Shown here piece by piece: positions 13,426-25,062 of a stretch of 64,000 bases of DNA. A program made the position numbers and the translations under genes. The stretch spans positions 10,976,362 to 11,040,361 of the forward strand of contig NC_079414.1 of assembly GCF_026213295.1 (NCBI RefSeq), given 5' to 3'. The DNA is from Gadus chalcogrammus (taxonomy: Eukaryota; Chordata; Actinopteri; Gadiformes; Gadidae). Each line of letters starts with the position of its first letter. Positions within the stretch are counted from its first letter, which is position 1. Below the pieces are notes generated by a model, which had not been told where the DNA came from, did not search any database, and saw only the letters and a program-made list of their open reading frames with translations.

Positions 13426-13550
13426 CTGGGTTAGTCTCTTTGACCTGGCTAAGTCTCTTCGAACTGGGTTAGTCTCTACAACCTGGGTTGGTCTCTGAGA
13501 CTCGGGATGGCCTTGGTTCTTCGACCGGGGTTAGTCTCTATGAACAGGGT
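13426..13550 (+). repeat. Degenerate 19-bp minisatellite
   Basis: Five to six imperfect copies of a unit close to CTGGGTTAGTCTCTTTGAC stand head to tail. Copies to the right are more diverged. It lies just upstream of the CA array that precedes the first copy of the segmental duplication. Confidence 0.75.
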
Positions 13551-13596
13551 TATTACATACAAATGACCTAGTCAGTGTAATACATCACAAATATCA

Positions 13597-14854
<1,258 letters not shown>

Positions 14855-14871
14855 ATTTCGACATACTACAC

Positions 14872-16119
14872 AGAACCAACTAATTTTCCCCCGACAGTAC
14901 CAGCTCAACTCGCCAAGACTTAGCACGACTTGGTTTGGTTCCAGGCACGTCGTGTTTCCATCTAGAAAGTACCTCTTCAACGTGGGCAGATCCCGGGTTG
15001 TCATAGCACGGATGCGCAAAACTGCGACACATACGCGACCACGTGACACATAAACAGACAGGTTTACGCACAGGAGCGTCTCTAACTCTGTCATGGTCCA
15101 CAGCGTTTTTTTGCACTGATCATGCCATGTTCAATAATCAATCGCTATTGTTGACTGAACACTGATGCTAGTATTAAGTATTTATTCTAGTATTTATTCA
15201 GTGGCGTCACTCAGTGGCCAGCAGCCTGTTTACGTCACACAAAAGTATCAGTTAATTTCTCTTGCAGCCTCGACGGAGGTGAGACTAAGGCCCTGTCTAC
15301 ACTAACCTGGGTAAATATAAAAACACACATTCGCAATGAAAACAATCTCCATCCACACTATCGTTTTTATATCATTGACGGAATGTTTTGCATCCACGTT
15401 CCACACTGAAATGATTTTGATAAACAGTTGTTATCATAGTTACGTGACTCCCGCCACGCCTCTGTTTTGATTACCGGCACGCCATCAGCTGTGATAGTTG
15501 CAGTTGATAAGCTGGCTAATCAATTTCACTCACAAGCTAAAATATGGCTCAAACCTAAAGTACAAAGGCGAGTTGTTTTTTTTAGAAACGCAGCTACAAA
15601 TAGGACTACAGTTTGAACTGTCTTTGCGTTTTTTTCCGATCGCTTAAGCGCAGCAAGTACAGTGCTCGCCTTCGGCGTTGGAGTAACGAATATGTATGAG
15701 ACAGTATGTTGAGTTGTAACTGAAATTACATAAGTACATTGTACAGAGAAATCATCATTTCCATTTCACCTACCATTTTTTGACGAGTGTCTCGCTCTCG
15801 AGTGCAAGCTTGTTGCAGCATCATGGCAGTGTCATGGCAACCAAACGTCATCGTTTCTGAAAGCCTCCGTCTACCCTGACCACACTACAACGAGAACCCA
15901 GTGTTTTCACATTTATCCACCTCTGCGTTCGTTTTTCAAAAGCATAGTTTTCAGTGTCGGAATTCTCAGTTTTAATGAGGGTGGAAGGGCTAATTGGATA
16001 AATATTTATGCGTTTGTAGATTTACCCGGGTTACTGTGGAGAGGGCCTAAAAAAGTACGAGGTTCCAGGGACCTAATTTTTACGATCTAAACACAAAAAA
16101 GGCGGGCCGAGCCGAGTCG
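14872..16119. mobile_element. MITE with CCGACAGTACCAGCTCAACT-type end, carrying a nested MITE
   Basis: The left end region (about 14888-14925) contains CCGACAGTACCAGCTCAACT and CGCC. The inverse complement of this end type appears at 19850-19885, and a partner with GGCGGGCCGAGCCGAG at 16096-16119. Between them lies a second, complete MITE (15289-16049). The right end is cut by a CA array at 16120. Superfamily and TSD could not be determined by eye. Confidence 0.5.
15289..16049. mobile_element. MITE with AGGCCCTGTCTACAC ends
   Basis: Left end AGGCCCTGTCTACAC followed by CCTGGGTAAAT. Right end ATTTACCCGGGTTACTGTGG then AGAGGGCCT. These are imperfect inverted repeats of about 30 bp. The right half (about 15710-16030) is very similar to 19394-19715. 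No transposase reading frame. TSD unclear, so superfamily is open (hAT or Harbinger). Confidence 0.65.
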
Positions 16120-16130
16120 ACACACACACA

Positions 16131-16173
<43 letters not shown>

Positions 16174-16175
16174 AC
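16120..16175 (+). repeat. Short (CA)n microsatellite
   Basis: About 55 bases of CA with AAAC and ATAC interruptions, replacing the right terminus of the preceding MITE. Confidence 0.93.
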
Positions 16176-16587
16176 TGTGAGGGACCGGTGTGGTCGCCCA
16201 ACGTATCTGGTATACGGCCAACCAGATTCTGAGAGTGTGGGCAAAAATTAGAGCAATTGTCTCAGGACAAAGAAAAGTGAAGTTTTATTTTCTCCAAAAC
16301 ATTCACAAAAAAATAAAGCAACGTTCCAAAAGAAAAGAAAATGACTGCATCAGTCAGCAAGCATAACCTAAGATAGCATAACATAGCATAGCCTAACCAA
16401 AACATGCGGCTCTTGTACTGGCCTCCCGTCAAGCCAGCACCACCTTCAGCCCCCTACCGTGGCGGAAGTCCAATTTTACACAATCCTAATTATAATATAT
16501 ATATATATATATACACAATATAATAATAATAATAATAATAATTTCTCTATTGCGGGACTGTGAGAAGGGGGAGGATTTCAAACTTCT
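16176..16587. other. Spacer between the duplicated segments
   Basis: No homology to copy 1 or its flanks is visible. It contains repeated CATAGCATAAC/CATAACATAGC-type runs near 16365-16395 and a short (TA)n-(AAT)n microsatellite at 16494-16545. No gene recognised. Confidence 0.5.
16494..16545 (+). repeat. (TA)n and (AAT)n microsatellite
   Basis: A run of TA followed after ACACAA by about eight AAT units. Confidence 0.9.
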
Positions 16588-16618
16588 CACACACAGACAC
16601 ACACACACACACACACAT
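16588..16618 (+). repeat. Short (CA)n at the start of duplication copy 2
   Basis: About 30 bases of CA immediately before CATCCTGATT, the same junction seen at 13712 in copy 1. The array is much shorter here. Confidence 0.9.
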
Positions 16619-18367
16619 CCTGATTAAATGCTATCAACAATGATGATGCAGGCAATAAACCTTTACCATTTTCCTTATAAGGATAGAAGACCATCTAAAT
16701 CTTAACAACGGACGGCTTCCAACAACCTCCAATAAGGGCTTTGCGTAACAAAGCGCACATATTACCCTGCTCCTTCACATTATGGTGAGACAATGCTGTT
16801 GAAGCCACTCAAAAATCTTTCCAAACACAAGTTCAGCATTAGAGGATGAAAGCAATTTTCAGCAATTATGAGATGCTAATGGAAATGGATCTATAGTATA
16901 TTTATGTATCTATGTATGATTCAATTTGAATGAGCTATGCATTCAGCAAATCGGCAGTGATTGACTCGTGTAATCACAGCGAGCTATATTTGTCTCTGTC
17001 ATAACAGCATCATTACAAAACCAGTTAGACAAGCTTCTCATTATCTGACAATAGCCTAGCCTGTGAACAGAAATTCCTAGAATGGGTTTGTAAACTTTCA
17101 TCAAACTCTGATGGTAAGCAAATAGTTTGTCATAACAAAGCTTGCCATTCCAGTGTGAGCCGGCTTGATTTATCAGCCCTATGCACTTTTGTTAAAATAC
17201 TTTCTGACTAATTTACGACTTTTCATACAGTAATAAATTAAAGTGCTCATCGTTTACCTAAAAAAAGGGGGGCTAATGGTTTTTAACCACGATCTGTAGG
17301 AAATGCTGAGGGGAGGTAAAAGGAGACAGTGACTGACAAAGGCATTGCAAGGTGAGATTGGTGTGGGACACAAAAACAGGCTCAACATGATGAACGGCTT
17401 AAAGCAGCCATTATTTATTTTTAACCACTAGATGGTGAACAAGGTCCACTCAACAAAAAAATACTTGTTTCCCAGGAACATGCCTTCATGACAGAATTAC
17501 TGTAAACTGAGTCACCTAAGGCTGGCCTAACAAGGGCTAATGTCAATATTTAGGCCCCGTCCACACAAAGCCGATTTCATGGCGAAGCCGCAAAGGTCTT
17601 GTACGGTTCGGCCTTCCGTCCACACGAAGCCGGCGAATCCGCTGACCGAAACCGTAAACTTCTGAAACCACTCTCGGAGGTGGTTTCAAATCTACCCGGT
17701 TTCGTTTTGGATTCGTGTGGACGCCTGAAACCGACTGAAACCGTAAACCATGACGTCATCGCCCCACCCCTCGACCCTCTAGCCAATGACTGTTAAGCCC
17801 GCGTAGTCTCAGAACTCACAACAACAAAGATGATGGCGGACTACAGGCTTGTAATCGTTTTGCAGCAGATCATGTCCCTTGTTGGGTTGCTAAGCCATTA
17901 TTTGTTGAGACTGTTGACTGACTATTTGTTTGCGTTGTTAGTGGTTCGGGGGGCGGCCTTTATGCGCATTCTTGCCTCTTCTTCTTATTTAATTTTCTTC
18001 TGGATTTCTATAGCAGAAGAAGCGCCCCTTATGGGCCTGGCATGTGCACTACAGCGTTTCTACAGATCTACCCGGTTTCGCTTGACTCCGTCTTTACGGA
18101 GATACTCCGAAACCGGATAGATCGAAACCGGAACGGTTTCGCCCGTTTCGGCTTTGTGTGGACGGGCCCTCTGTCATGTGATGGACAACAGAAATAGTTT
18201 CAGTTTATTGATTTCCTTCTATTCCTTCAAGCCAATTTATATAGTTTAATCTATTTTCCCTCCTGACTGCTAGCCAAGCAGGTGAACAATTAGCATTCAC
18301 TCGCCTGGTGAGGCAAGGCCAATCACATTACGACTACGGGAAGCTGAATCAAGCGACAGCACTAAGG
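16615..18367 (+). repeat. Segmental duplication, copy 2, with MITE insertion
   Basis: Repeats 13713-14854 from CATCCTGATT to ACTAAGG, interrupted by an extra 0.62 kb at about 17552-18170. Without the insertion the copy is about 1.13 kb. Substitutions and small indels are spread along its length, so the duplication is not very recent. Confidence 0.87.
17552..18170. mobile_element. MITE with GGCCCCGTCCACACAAAGCC ends
   Basis: The ends GGCCCCGTCCACACAAAGCC and GGCTTTGTGTGGACGGGCCC are inverted repeats. The interior is full of GAAACCG/CGGTTTC motifs in both orientations, with no transposase. Comparison with copy 1 near 14660 (CAATATTAAGTCATGTG) gives an empty site. The flanks differ slightly from that site (CAATATTTA and CTGTCATGTG), so the exact TSD is uncertain. 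Confidence 0.78.
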
Positions 18368-18907
18368 GCCGTTACATAGTCAACGCGAGCAACGCGCGTA
18401 AACGACGCGAGTGACGCGAGCTACGCGCTTCCTTTCATAGTCTACACAGCATACGCGAACGTCGCGGGCAATGCATGACATGCAATACACCACTCACGCC
18501 ATGGGTGGCAGCAGAGTCACCGGTGTTTTCGCGGGTGACATTCCAGGTGACATTCCGATCAAAGTGGCTACGGAAGAAGAGTGATGAAGCGCAGAGATAG
18601 GCGGTGGTATGTGCGCCCTTTAAATACCACACGAGATCAGGATGTTTCTCTGGTGCTTCCAATGCGAAGCCTGGACGTGGAGAGGCATTTCCAGTATTTT
18701 CGAATGTCGGCGCCAAAGTTTGATGATCTCCTTTCGCGAGTCATCCGATATCGTTCTGACTCTCACCAAAACCGGCCCTTGTCAGGGAGCAGCTGGCAGA
18801 TTATTTTTTGCCAGATGCTGGCGTGTCTCCCCACCAGTACAATGTGCTACGATTGGGTATGCGCACTGACCAATAAATGTATATACATTGGTCACTTGGA
18901 AGCATGA
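18366..18907 (+). mobile_element. PIF/Harbinger transposon 5' fragment
   Basis: Begins GGGCCGTTACATAGTCAACG followed by a GC-rich run of ACGCGAG and ACGCGCG motifs. It then opens a frame at 18581 with Harbinger transposase-like N-terminal sequence. No right-hand inverse of the end was found before 18907 or in the next kilobase, so the element is truncated. Confidence 0.5.
18581..18907 (+). pseudogene. Harbinger transposase N-terminal remnant
   Basis: The 108-codon frame starts MMKRRDRRWYVRPLN and contains LDVERHFQYFRMSAPKFDDL (about residues 50-69). This strongly recalls the conserved N-terminal block of PIF/Harbinger transposases and the domesticated HARBI1, where a RRWWVHP-like start precedes a FxxYFRMS-FDxLL segment. 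The match weakens after about residue 95 and the DDE catalytic core is missing, so this is a dead fragment. Recognition is from memory of the family. Confidence 0.6.
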
Positions 18908-19393
18908 CTTTTGATTCTTTAGTTATCACATTACACAAGTTAACTAATTTGGTTTACGTCAAACTCATTAATTCATATACATATAAAAAGCTTATACAAC
19001 GAGCTACTGCCTTGACAGATGAATGAATTATTTAAGTGCATTTAAGTGTAGGCCTATAGCCAAAGCTATAGCGCATAATGTCCACAGAAATTATATGGTA
19101 GGAAACATTATTAGAGAAAAGGGGTTTATTTTTATCAAATACAGAAACTTGACCCACGCACACATTTTTCATTCACTACACACTCACGCTTTCAAATTTC
19201 ATTCACTCAAAGAGGCTACTGAACTTATGTTTCACACAGAACATGAACACTTATGTTTCACACAGAACGTGAACACAAAACATTACGTAATTAATTCAAA
19301 TAGGCTAACACCAGAACAAATAAGGCCAGTAATAGAACGAATATCGGGTGACAAGAAGATCATTAAAATGGCTCACAATGAGACAGTATTTTC
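18908..19393. other. Non-coding AT-rich stretch
   Basis: A 125-codon plus frame (19023-19400) contains a small internal duplication (the CACTTATGTTTCACACAGAA segment occurs twice near 19246-19268 in slightly different form). No recognisable domain. Confidence 0.45.
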
Positions 19394-19735
19394 GTTGTAA
19401 CTGAAATTACATAAGTACATTGTACAGAGAAATCATCATTTCCATTTCACCTGCCATTTTTTGACGAGCGTCTCGCTCTCGAGCGCAAGCTTGTGGCAGC
19501 ATCATGGCAGTGTCATGGCAACCAAACGTCATCGTTTCTGAAAGCTTCCGTCTACCCTGACCACACTACAACGAGAACCCAGTGTTTTCACATTTATCCA
19601 CTTCGGCGATCGTTTTTGAAAAGCATAGTTTTCAGTGTCGGAATTCGCTGTTTCAATGAGGGCGGAAAGGCTCAACGTATAAATATTTATGCGTTTTTGT
19701 AGATTTACCCGGGTTAGTGTGTACATGAATCAGAT
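19394..19735. mobile_element. Truncated second copy of the AGGCCCTGTCTACAC MITE
   Basis: About 340 bp closely matching 15710-16030, ending with the same GTAGATTTACCCGGGTTAGT-type right end. The left half is missing. Differences are scattered substitutions only. Confidence 0.78.
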
Positions 19736-19799
19736 AAAATAAACGTTGTTAACATAACATAAGATGACGTACTAATCTCACATAAAAACCAAAATTATG

Positions 19800-19890
19800 A
19801 ATCTCTCGAGTTTCACCTAATTTTGCCCATCTAAACGTAAAAAAAAGGCGGGTCGAGGCGAGTTGAGCTGTTATTGTCGGTGGAAAAGGG
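19800..19890. mobile_element. MITE right-end remnant
   Basis: Contains AAAAGGCGGGTCGAGGCGAG, then TTGAGCTGTTATTGTCGGTG. This is the inverse of the end at about 14888-14925 and resembles 16075-16119. It sits at the same position relative to the truncated MITE copy as its counterpart in the first composite, so both were probably copied as a nested unit. Confidence 0.5.
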
Positions 19891-20769
19891 GAAATTGTCA
19901 TCCGAAGAATGAGTTTATTGTCTGACTCTGTGATATTATTATTATTGTACCTTTTTAGATCATGTTGTCCATAACTTCAAGCCTTTACAATATATCCATG
20001 TAATGGCTGAATGGAAAACAAATAAACATTTATTTACATCTTCACCTATGTTATTTAACAAGCAAACATGTTTGATGAAACATTTACCCTCCAGGAGGCA
20101 GATGGTGGGATACACAGAACCATCTGTGAAGTCGTCCTTGGAAAAGGTTTGGAAAAATTGTTGGGTGATTGGAGGAAACATCTGTCTATGACCGTCATAC
20201 CATTTATCATGCATATCATGGATCACGCAGATATCCTAGTTACTCACAACATACTGATTGGTCTGAACCCCTGTGGTTCAGCCACTAACGCGGCACTTGA
20301 TACCTGGCAGTATAGATCCTCCCGATATCATGATCGGGATCTCGAGAATTCAGCCCCCTCCAAGGTCATTTTTAGTGTGCTTGAGACAGAAAACAAGAGG
20401 AATGTCTACAAGAGAATGAGCACCTCTGCACACACCCCACTAGCAAAACAGTGGGGGGTGTGGGCTGAAGCAGTAGGACGTCCTCTGGGATAAATCGGTC
20501 TCTTTAAACCGGCTCACTGACTATTTACCGCTTGAAGGGATACCCAGTGCAGAGAGACAGGGACGATTCCTTGTCAGGGGAAGTTCAAAGTTCATTCATG
20601 GTATGATACGGTTAACAGTCCTAGTGGACTTCTGATATAGAGGTTCTGATTCGGTCTGGAAAGACTAATTATATATATACCTATTTTGTTCTCATTTTTA
20701 AGTTTGAATATTGCTCCCCAATGATCGGAAATCAAATTCGGAAAATACAGTGAATGAATAATACACAGG
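19891..20769. other. Non-coding stretch, unrecognised 141-codon frame
   Basis: The longest frame is 20068-20493 plus. I do not recognise it and see no domain, signal peptide or splice context. The rest is unremarkable. Confidence 0.4.
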
Positions 20770-20995
20770 CATCCATACACAGACATGGTTTCCTAAAGTC
20801 AAACCAACTAAGACTATTAAAAAACCGTCCCCGGCTCATCACAGCCCCACCCCCACCTCCTGAACTCTGTTCAAGCTTGACTTTTTAATCAAGTGGTTCT
20901 GCTCAGCACCTGCAGCAGATCAGCAGATGTATTATTAACCGGCAGTGCGACGATTTATATAGACTTCTGAAGTACCTCACATTTAATCCGAATAC
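20770..20995 (+). repeat. Inverted repeat, left arm (about 225 bp)
   Basis: From CATCCATACACAGACATGGT to about ACCTCACATTTAATCC, this is the inverse complement of 24845-25062 at clearly high similarity with several small differences. A central stretch including CACAGCCCCACCCCCACCTC matches exactly. It has no coding potential and no recognised transposon end. Confidence 0.85.
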
Positions 20996-22320
20996 TTGAC
21001 TTAGTCTACTTCAAGGCCATTATCATCTGCTTTTGCACCTCTATCTGTCTTTTCAAGATCCCTGGAATTTTTAATAGCAAGTCAATTATCACATTGTAGT
21101 ATTTATCCTTTCTAAGTAAATGCTACAATTTAGATTAAATTAATGATCGGGAAAATTATCTGGGCAGTTTGACACATCCTGATATTGAAATATTTGCATA
21201 TAGCATCAGCAGGTCTAAATATTAAAAATTCTAAATTAAATGTTATACATTATTTAATTTTTCATTTTGACCATTTGACACACTCTAGACTTTTGTGTGA
21301 CGTCATTTGACGGACACGTGATACAAAGTATACACAAATGTATCTGACGCAAAGCTTACCTTTTTTTTTGCCTACAGCGGCTCCCATCAGGCGAGACGAG
21401 CCGATCCATGAGTCACTGATCCGTATTTCACAGTAATTAACGACCAAAATGTCCATCTGATGTTCCCACAGGTGCGAGTGTCATGCATCCGATGACTCAC
21501 CTGCTGTCTAGTCAGTTGCCAACAGCCTGGAATACTCAGTGAATTACGTCCGTATGTGTTCAGCCTCTTAATGTATGTGGTTACATTTCTTGAACTACAT
21601 CAACCTTGTTTAAATGTAGGCCAATATATTTGTGAAATGGCATTTCCACTTGGAGGACAACATATGACAATATCTTTGAGCAACACTCCCCATGCACTGG
21701 AAATTACAATTATATTTAAAGTTACAGTGTTTTCCTTTCTCATTCATTAGTTGCATCTTGCAAGACGGACCAGGCAGAAATGTACTCCCTCTTGAGGGTG
21801 AGGTCAATCCATTGTGTATTTTACGTTATTCGTGGTTCTAGAATATGAACCATCTAGCATGTATCCGACTGTGAGATTGTACCCTGATTAACTTTAACAA
21901 TCATAAGAACTGCTCAAAAAGGGACGAAAGAATATAACACATATTTTCCTTTTTTCCTTTTCCTTTTTAACTTGTTCTATTCTTCTAATTTGATTCAATC
22001 AGCGTAGACATCTGTAGAATCATGATCAAGTTTATATGGAGCTCTACAGAAGGGAAAGATCCGTTGCTTGTTTTTGGTGATGAGATATGTTTGGTTGTGT
22101 GTTCCAAGTCAGGGTCACTGGCTTCAAAGCAGGGACATCATAGGGTTCACGGGCCACAGTTGAAAGCGCAGTGAAATCACAAACCCGCTAACGTGTTGTT
22201 AGAGCCGAGCGAGACATAGAACAAGAGGCAGCAGTGGTCACTGTGGTTGACTGAACCTCTGCTTGGCCATCTTCAAAATGCATTGTGACTCTGAAGTAGA
22301 TCTGGGCTGAATGAAAGATC
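20996..22320. other. Non-coding stretch, no gene recognised
   Basis: AT-rich, with only short frames (60-65 codons) lacking motifs. Confidence 0.45.
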
Positions 22321-22375
22321 TCACGTTAACGCAGACAGACTCAGTCTCTCTCTTTATCAAACTCACACTCTCCTT

Positions 22376-22677
<302 letters not shown>

Positions 22678-22784
22678 CCCTTACAGAAGCACAGCCAATG
22701 GTGCAAGGGAGTAGAATATCTCAAACCAGAGAGGAAGGGAGAGAGCAGGGGAGTGAGGGAGATATTATCAGGATCATTGAGAAG

Positions 22785-23460
22785 CAGTGTATTTGTGGTG
22801 GAGGAGGGTGAAGATGTTGTGGGGAGAACAGAGGTGTAGCATTGTTTGTGGTGGAGCAGGGTGAGGATTAATTTGGGACTGCAGAGGTGTAGTGGTGGGT
22901 TTATGTGGAGGAATAGGATGAAGATATGGTGGGGGGTCACAGAGGTGTAGCGATATGTTTGTGATGGAGGAGGATGAAGATGTGGTGGGGACTGCAGAAG
23001 TCTAGCGGTGGGTTTGTGGTGGAGGAGAGGGAAAATGAGGTGCGGAGAACAGATGTGTAACACTGTGTTTGGGGTGGAGGAGGACGAAGGGATGGTGGGG
23101 TGAACAGAGGTGTAGCGGCGGGTTTGTGGTGGAGGAGAATGAAGATGAGGAGGGGACTGCAGAGTTGTAGCGCTGGGTTAGTGATGGAGGAGAGTGGCGG
23201 GGTGGTGGGGAGAACAGAGGTGTAGCGCTGGGTTAGTGATGGAGGAGAGTGGAGGGGTGGTGGGGAGAACAGAGGTGTAGCGCTGGGTTAGTGATGGAGG
23301 AGAGTGGAGGGGTGGTGGGGAGAACAGAGGTGTAGCGCTGGGTTAGTGATGGAGGAGAGTGGAGGGGTGGTGGGGAGAACAGAGGTGTAGCGCTGGGTTA
23401 GTGATGGAGGAGAGTGGCGGGGTGGTGGGGAGAACAGAGGTGTAGCGCTGTGGTGTGGAG
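22785..23460 (+). repeat. 55-bp minisatellite
   Basis: Units begin TGTAGCGCTGGGTTAGTGAT and continue with GGAGGAGAGTGGAGGGGTGG, then TGGGGAGAACAGAGG. Starts at 23166, 23221, 23276, 23331, 23386 and 23441 are exactly 55 bases apart and nearly identical. From about 22785 to 23165 there are diverged copies with GGTTTGTGGTGGAGGAGGAT-like variants. The leucine/histidine/proline frames on the minus strand come from the repeat and are not genes. Confidence 0.92.
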
Positions 23461-23575
23461 AGGTGGTTTTTATGATGGTCTGCTGGAGCCCAGCTGTGTG
23501 TTCACAAGTCACGGCCCATTTAGAGACCAAAGAGCTGCTGGCACTACGACTTGGGGTGTGTCATGGGAGCAGGGT

Positions 23576-24080
<505 letters not shown>

Positions 24081-24161
<81 letters not shown>
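24081..24161 (+). repeat. (CT)n microsatellite
   Basis: About 80 pure bases, opposite in strand polarity to the GA array at 23577. Confidence 0.97.
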
Positions 24162-24166
<5 letters not shown>

Positions 24167-24844
24167 CATTTAAATAAAGACAACAGCCCCCAAGCTGACT
24201 GTAATCAACACGCAAAGATCTATCGCTTGCAGCTGTTGTTGAAGTCAAAATATTTGCTTAGTCGGCGTTCAGAATTAAATGGTACAGGCTACAAGTCATG
24301 TTTAACAGAATACAAAGGAAACAGAGTTCATGAAAGTTCTTTATTATTTCGATTTAAATTTCAAGACAGAGTGGGAGGAGAGCCAGACAGGAAAGGTGAG
24401 AAAGGTTTTCATGGAGGTTCGCTGGATTGCAATTGCGGAGGATTGAGTGAGGACACCCCGTCCGCTCCTCATTGGGAGGAAGTATTTTAAGCCGAACAAA
24501 ACACAGCAGGGGGAGGAAGCACACTTCAAAAGAAGCAGAAGATCGTACAAAATGTGGCTACTGAATGGTGACCTGGAAAATGACCTATTTCAAGAGGTTA
24601 CAGCATAAATCAGACTTTCAAATGTCCTGTACGTGACAGAGAAAATGGGCGGTCAAAAGGACTGAAGGAATATCTAAAGCCTGAATATTTGTGATGGCGT
24701 CTCTTTGGAAATATTAACACTTCTTTGAGCTTTGATAGGCTCATCTTCTAAAACCTGATTTCCTGCGGAGATTAGTCCTGAGCCAGACGGCCTCGATGCT
24801 AAAATTGTGACTGAACTGTCGATGGACTAAAGAGGGAAAAAAGT
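24162..24844. other. Non-coding stretch, no gene recognised
   Basis: An 87-codon plus frame at 24227-24490 has no recognisable motif. Nothing else stands out. Confidence 0.45.
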
Positions 24845-25062
24845 ATTTGGGGTAAATGTGAGGTACTTGAGACGGTCTATATAAATCGTCTCACCGCCGG
24901 TTCATAATACATCTGCTGATCCGCTGCAGGTGAACCACTTGATTAAAAAGTCAAGCTTGAACAGAGTTCAGGAGGTGGGGGTGGGGCTGTGATGAGCCGG
25001 GGACGGTTATTTAATAGTCTTAGTTGGTTTGACTTTAGGAAACCATGTCTGTGTATGGATGT
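24845..25062 (-). repeat. Inverted repeat, right arm
   Basis: Inverse complement of 20770-20995, separated from it by about 3.85 kb. The arm ends at GTATGGATGTGT just before a poly(A)-like AAAAAAAAAAAATAAA run (about 25065-25085). Confidence 0.85.

Noticed and set aside
15289..16049. Assignment of the AGGCCCTGTCTACAC MITE to a superfamily
   Set aside because: The ends are clear but no convincing TSD could be read, so hAT versus Harbinger was left open.
20068..20493. 141-codon plus-strand frame as a gene
   Set aside because: No motif recognised and no supporting context. Left as unassigned rather than named.
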